Source: Promethearchaeota archaeon
GTDB taxonomy: Archaea; Asgardarchaeota; Lokiarchaeia; Sigynarchaeales; SOKP01
DNA length: 6,492 bases
Assembly (NCBI GenBank): GCA_014729315.1
Contig: WJKD01000914.1
Coordinates: forward strand, 1 to 6,492
Direction of reading: 5' to 3'
The notes below the pieces were generated by a model. It did no database searches, was not told where the DNA came from, and saw nothing but the letters and a program-made list of their open reading frames with translations. Shown here in pieces: positions 5,547 to 6,492 of this stretch. Both the position numbers and the translations under genes were made by a program. The first letter of the stretch is position 1, and each line of letters starts with the position of its first letter.

Positions 5547-6492
5547 TTTTTATAAGTATAAATATAGGAGTAATCTAAAGAAGCTATCGTACAATCAAAA
5601 TATGCTAAGTGAGGTCTGCTATGATAAAAATAGCTCGTCCTTTTTTGGCTACTATAATATTTCACCATGGAATGAAAATGGAGATATGCTTTTTCATGAG
5701 CTGCGCAATGGGGGAAAGAGTGCTTTGGGAAAAAATGTCATGAAAATATATTTGAAAAAGCGAAATGGAGATGTTGTTAAAGTATCATCCACCAGTGCAT
5801 GGAATTGGCAACAAGGCGCAATGACACAATGGTTAAATTCTGACCAGCTTATGCACAATGATTTTGATGGAATGAAATATATTTCAAAAATAATAGACAT
5901 AAATACGGGAGAAGCGAGAATAATTGATTTTCCGATCTACTCCATATATCAGGATCAATTTTCTTTATCCTTGGATTTTGAAAGATTATACAAATTGCGA
6001 CCAGATTATGGTTATTTTAATATAAAAGAGTTTGAGCTGAATGACAAAACACAGGGATTATATTATATTGATCTAAAGAACAATACTAGTAAAATCTTGT
6101 TCAGCCTGGAAGAAATCAAGAATTTCTTGTCCGAATCAAATATGCTTAAAGGTGCAAATAGAATAAATCATATCGATATTTCTCCAAATGGTAATAAATA
6201 TGCGTTTCTTCATAGGTGGACTTATGAAGATAAACAGTTTCACAGACTTCTTGTTGGGGATCTCTCTTCCGGAAAGCTAAAAAATATAATTTCGAGTTCA
6301 ATCGTTTCTCATTTTTATTGGAAAGGAGATATTCGCAGCTACCACATCGTGCGCGATGCGGTGGATGGCGTGGATTACATCCTGCACCTGGCTGCGCTGC
6401 CTTCCGTTCCCCGGTCGGTGAAAGACCCGATCACCTCCAATGAAGTGAATGTCGTGGGAACGCTGAACATTCTGAATGCGGCAAAAGAAGCA
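5515..6492 (+). CDS. Beta-propeller-like protein of a glycan cluster, joined in frame to a sugar-epimerase fragment; 3' end outside the window
   Basis: An uninterrupted frame of 326 codons runs from ATG 5515 to the window edge. Residues 1-272 match my memory of a TolB/WD40-like protein family found in glycan loci. Its landmarks here are [17 protein letters not shown] (43-59), [14 protein letters not shown] (94-107), [11 protein letters not shown] (114-124), [16 protein letters not shown] (152-167) and [17 protein letters not shown] (219-235). The family is distantly like oligogalacturonate lyase, but its function is not settled to my knowledge. The propeller breaks off at SHFYWKGD (residues 265-272), where further blades are expected. 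From residue 271 or 273 the protein is instead the N-terminal part of a sugar epimerase. No signal peptide is evident; the N-terminus is basic. ATG 5602 (Met30) is an alternative start. The 32-base overlap with the glycosyltransferase suggests a functional link between the two. A working fusion protein seems unlikely. Confidence 0.8.
   Translation, partial: MKKIPKYLLFNFYKYKYRSNLKKLSYNQNMLSEVCYDKNSSSFFGYYNISPWNENGDMLFHELRNGGKSALGKNVMKIYLKKRNGDVVKVSSTSAWNWQQGAMTQWLNSDQLMHNDFDGMKYISKIIDINTGEARIIDFPIYSIYQDQFSLSLDFERLYKLRPDYGYFNIKEFELNDKTQGLYYIDLKNNTSKILFSLEEIKNFLSESNMLKGANRINHIDISPNGNKYAFLHRWTYEDKQFHRLLVGDLSSGKLKNIISSSIVSHFYWKGDIRSYHIVRDAVDGVDYILHLAALPSVPRSVKDPITSNEVNVVGTLNILNAAKEA
6328..6492 (+). 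other. N-terminal fragment of a nucleotide-sugar epimerase at the right edge
   Basis: In the same frame as the propeller ORF, this stretch reads [20 protein letters not shown], then [15 protein letters not shown], then [19 protein letters not shown]. These are the hallmark blocks of extended short-chain dehydrogenase epimerases (GalE/WbpP group): the acidic GDI(R) block, the HLAA motif and the N-V-GT-N-L helix. They correspond to roughly residues 60-115 of such enzymes. The preceding part of an epimerase, including the GxxGxxG NAD-binding loop, is absent and replaced by propeller sequence. GC rises to 39 of 60 bases at 6361-6420, compared with 17 of 60 at 6271-6330. Confidence 0.9.

Overview
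The window is a 6.5 kb piece of a bacterial surface-glycan locus, with every gene on the + strand. It probably belongs to a capsule, O-antigen or exopolysaccharide cluster. Shine-Dalgarno-like motifs, short spacers and overlapping genes mark it as bacterial. The Wzx-type flippase suggests an envelope glycan assembled on a lipid carrier. The phylum cannot be named from sequence alone, and an uncultured or metagenome-assembled source is possible.

Layout: (1) 1-312 is the C-terminal end of a GalE/WbpP-like NAD-dependent sugar epimerase, moderately GC-rich. (2) 359-1924 is a flippase. (3) 1949-2799 is a zinc-ribbon SAM methyltransferase broken by a frameshift near 2236. (4) 2874-3677 is a PAPS-dependent sulfotransferase. 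(5) 3725-4426 is a hexapeptide-repeat acyltransferase with a long C-terminal tail. (6) 4413-5546 is a GT4-like glycosyltransferase. (7) From 5515 an ORF begins as a TolB/WD40-like beta-propeller protein. At about 6328-6334 it changes in frame into the N-terminal part of a sugar epimerase and runs off the right edge. No gene-free stretch exceeds about 75 bases, and I see no tRNA, rRNA, CRISPR array or transposase.

The genes fit one task. The epimerase supplies a nucleotide sugar, the glycosyltransferase adds sugars, and the methyltransferase, sulfotransferase and acyltransferase decorate the glycan. The flippase moves the lipid-linked unit across the inner membrane. The sulfotransferase makes a sulfated glycan plausible. 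From the methyltransferase onward, close spacing and two overlaps suggest one transcript.

The most notable point is a mosaic structure. An AT-rich core of about 6 kb lies between two GC-richer pieces of sugar epimerase: a C-terminal piece on the left and an N-terminal piece on the right. The right join cuts a propeller gene in mid-domain. A third GC-rich patch covers the SAM-binding core of the methyltransferase, and the frameshift lies at its left edge. This could be real recombination or allele replacement between surface-glycan loci, or chimeric assembly at conserved motifs. Sequence alone cannot decide which.
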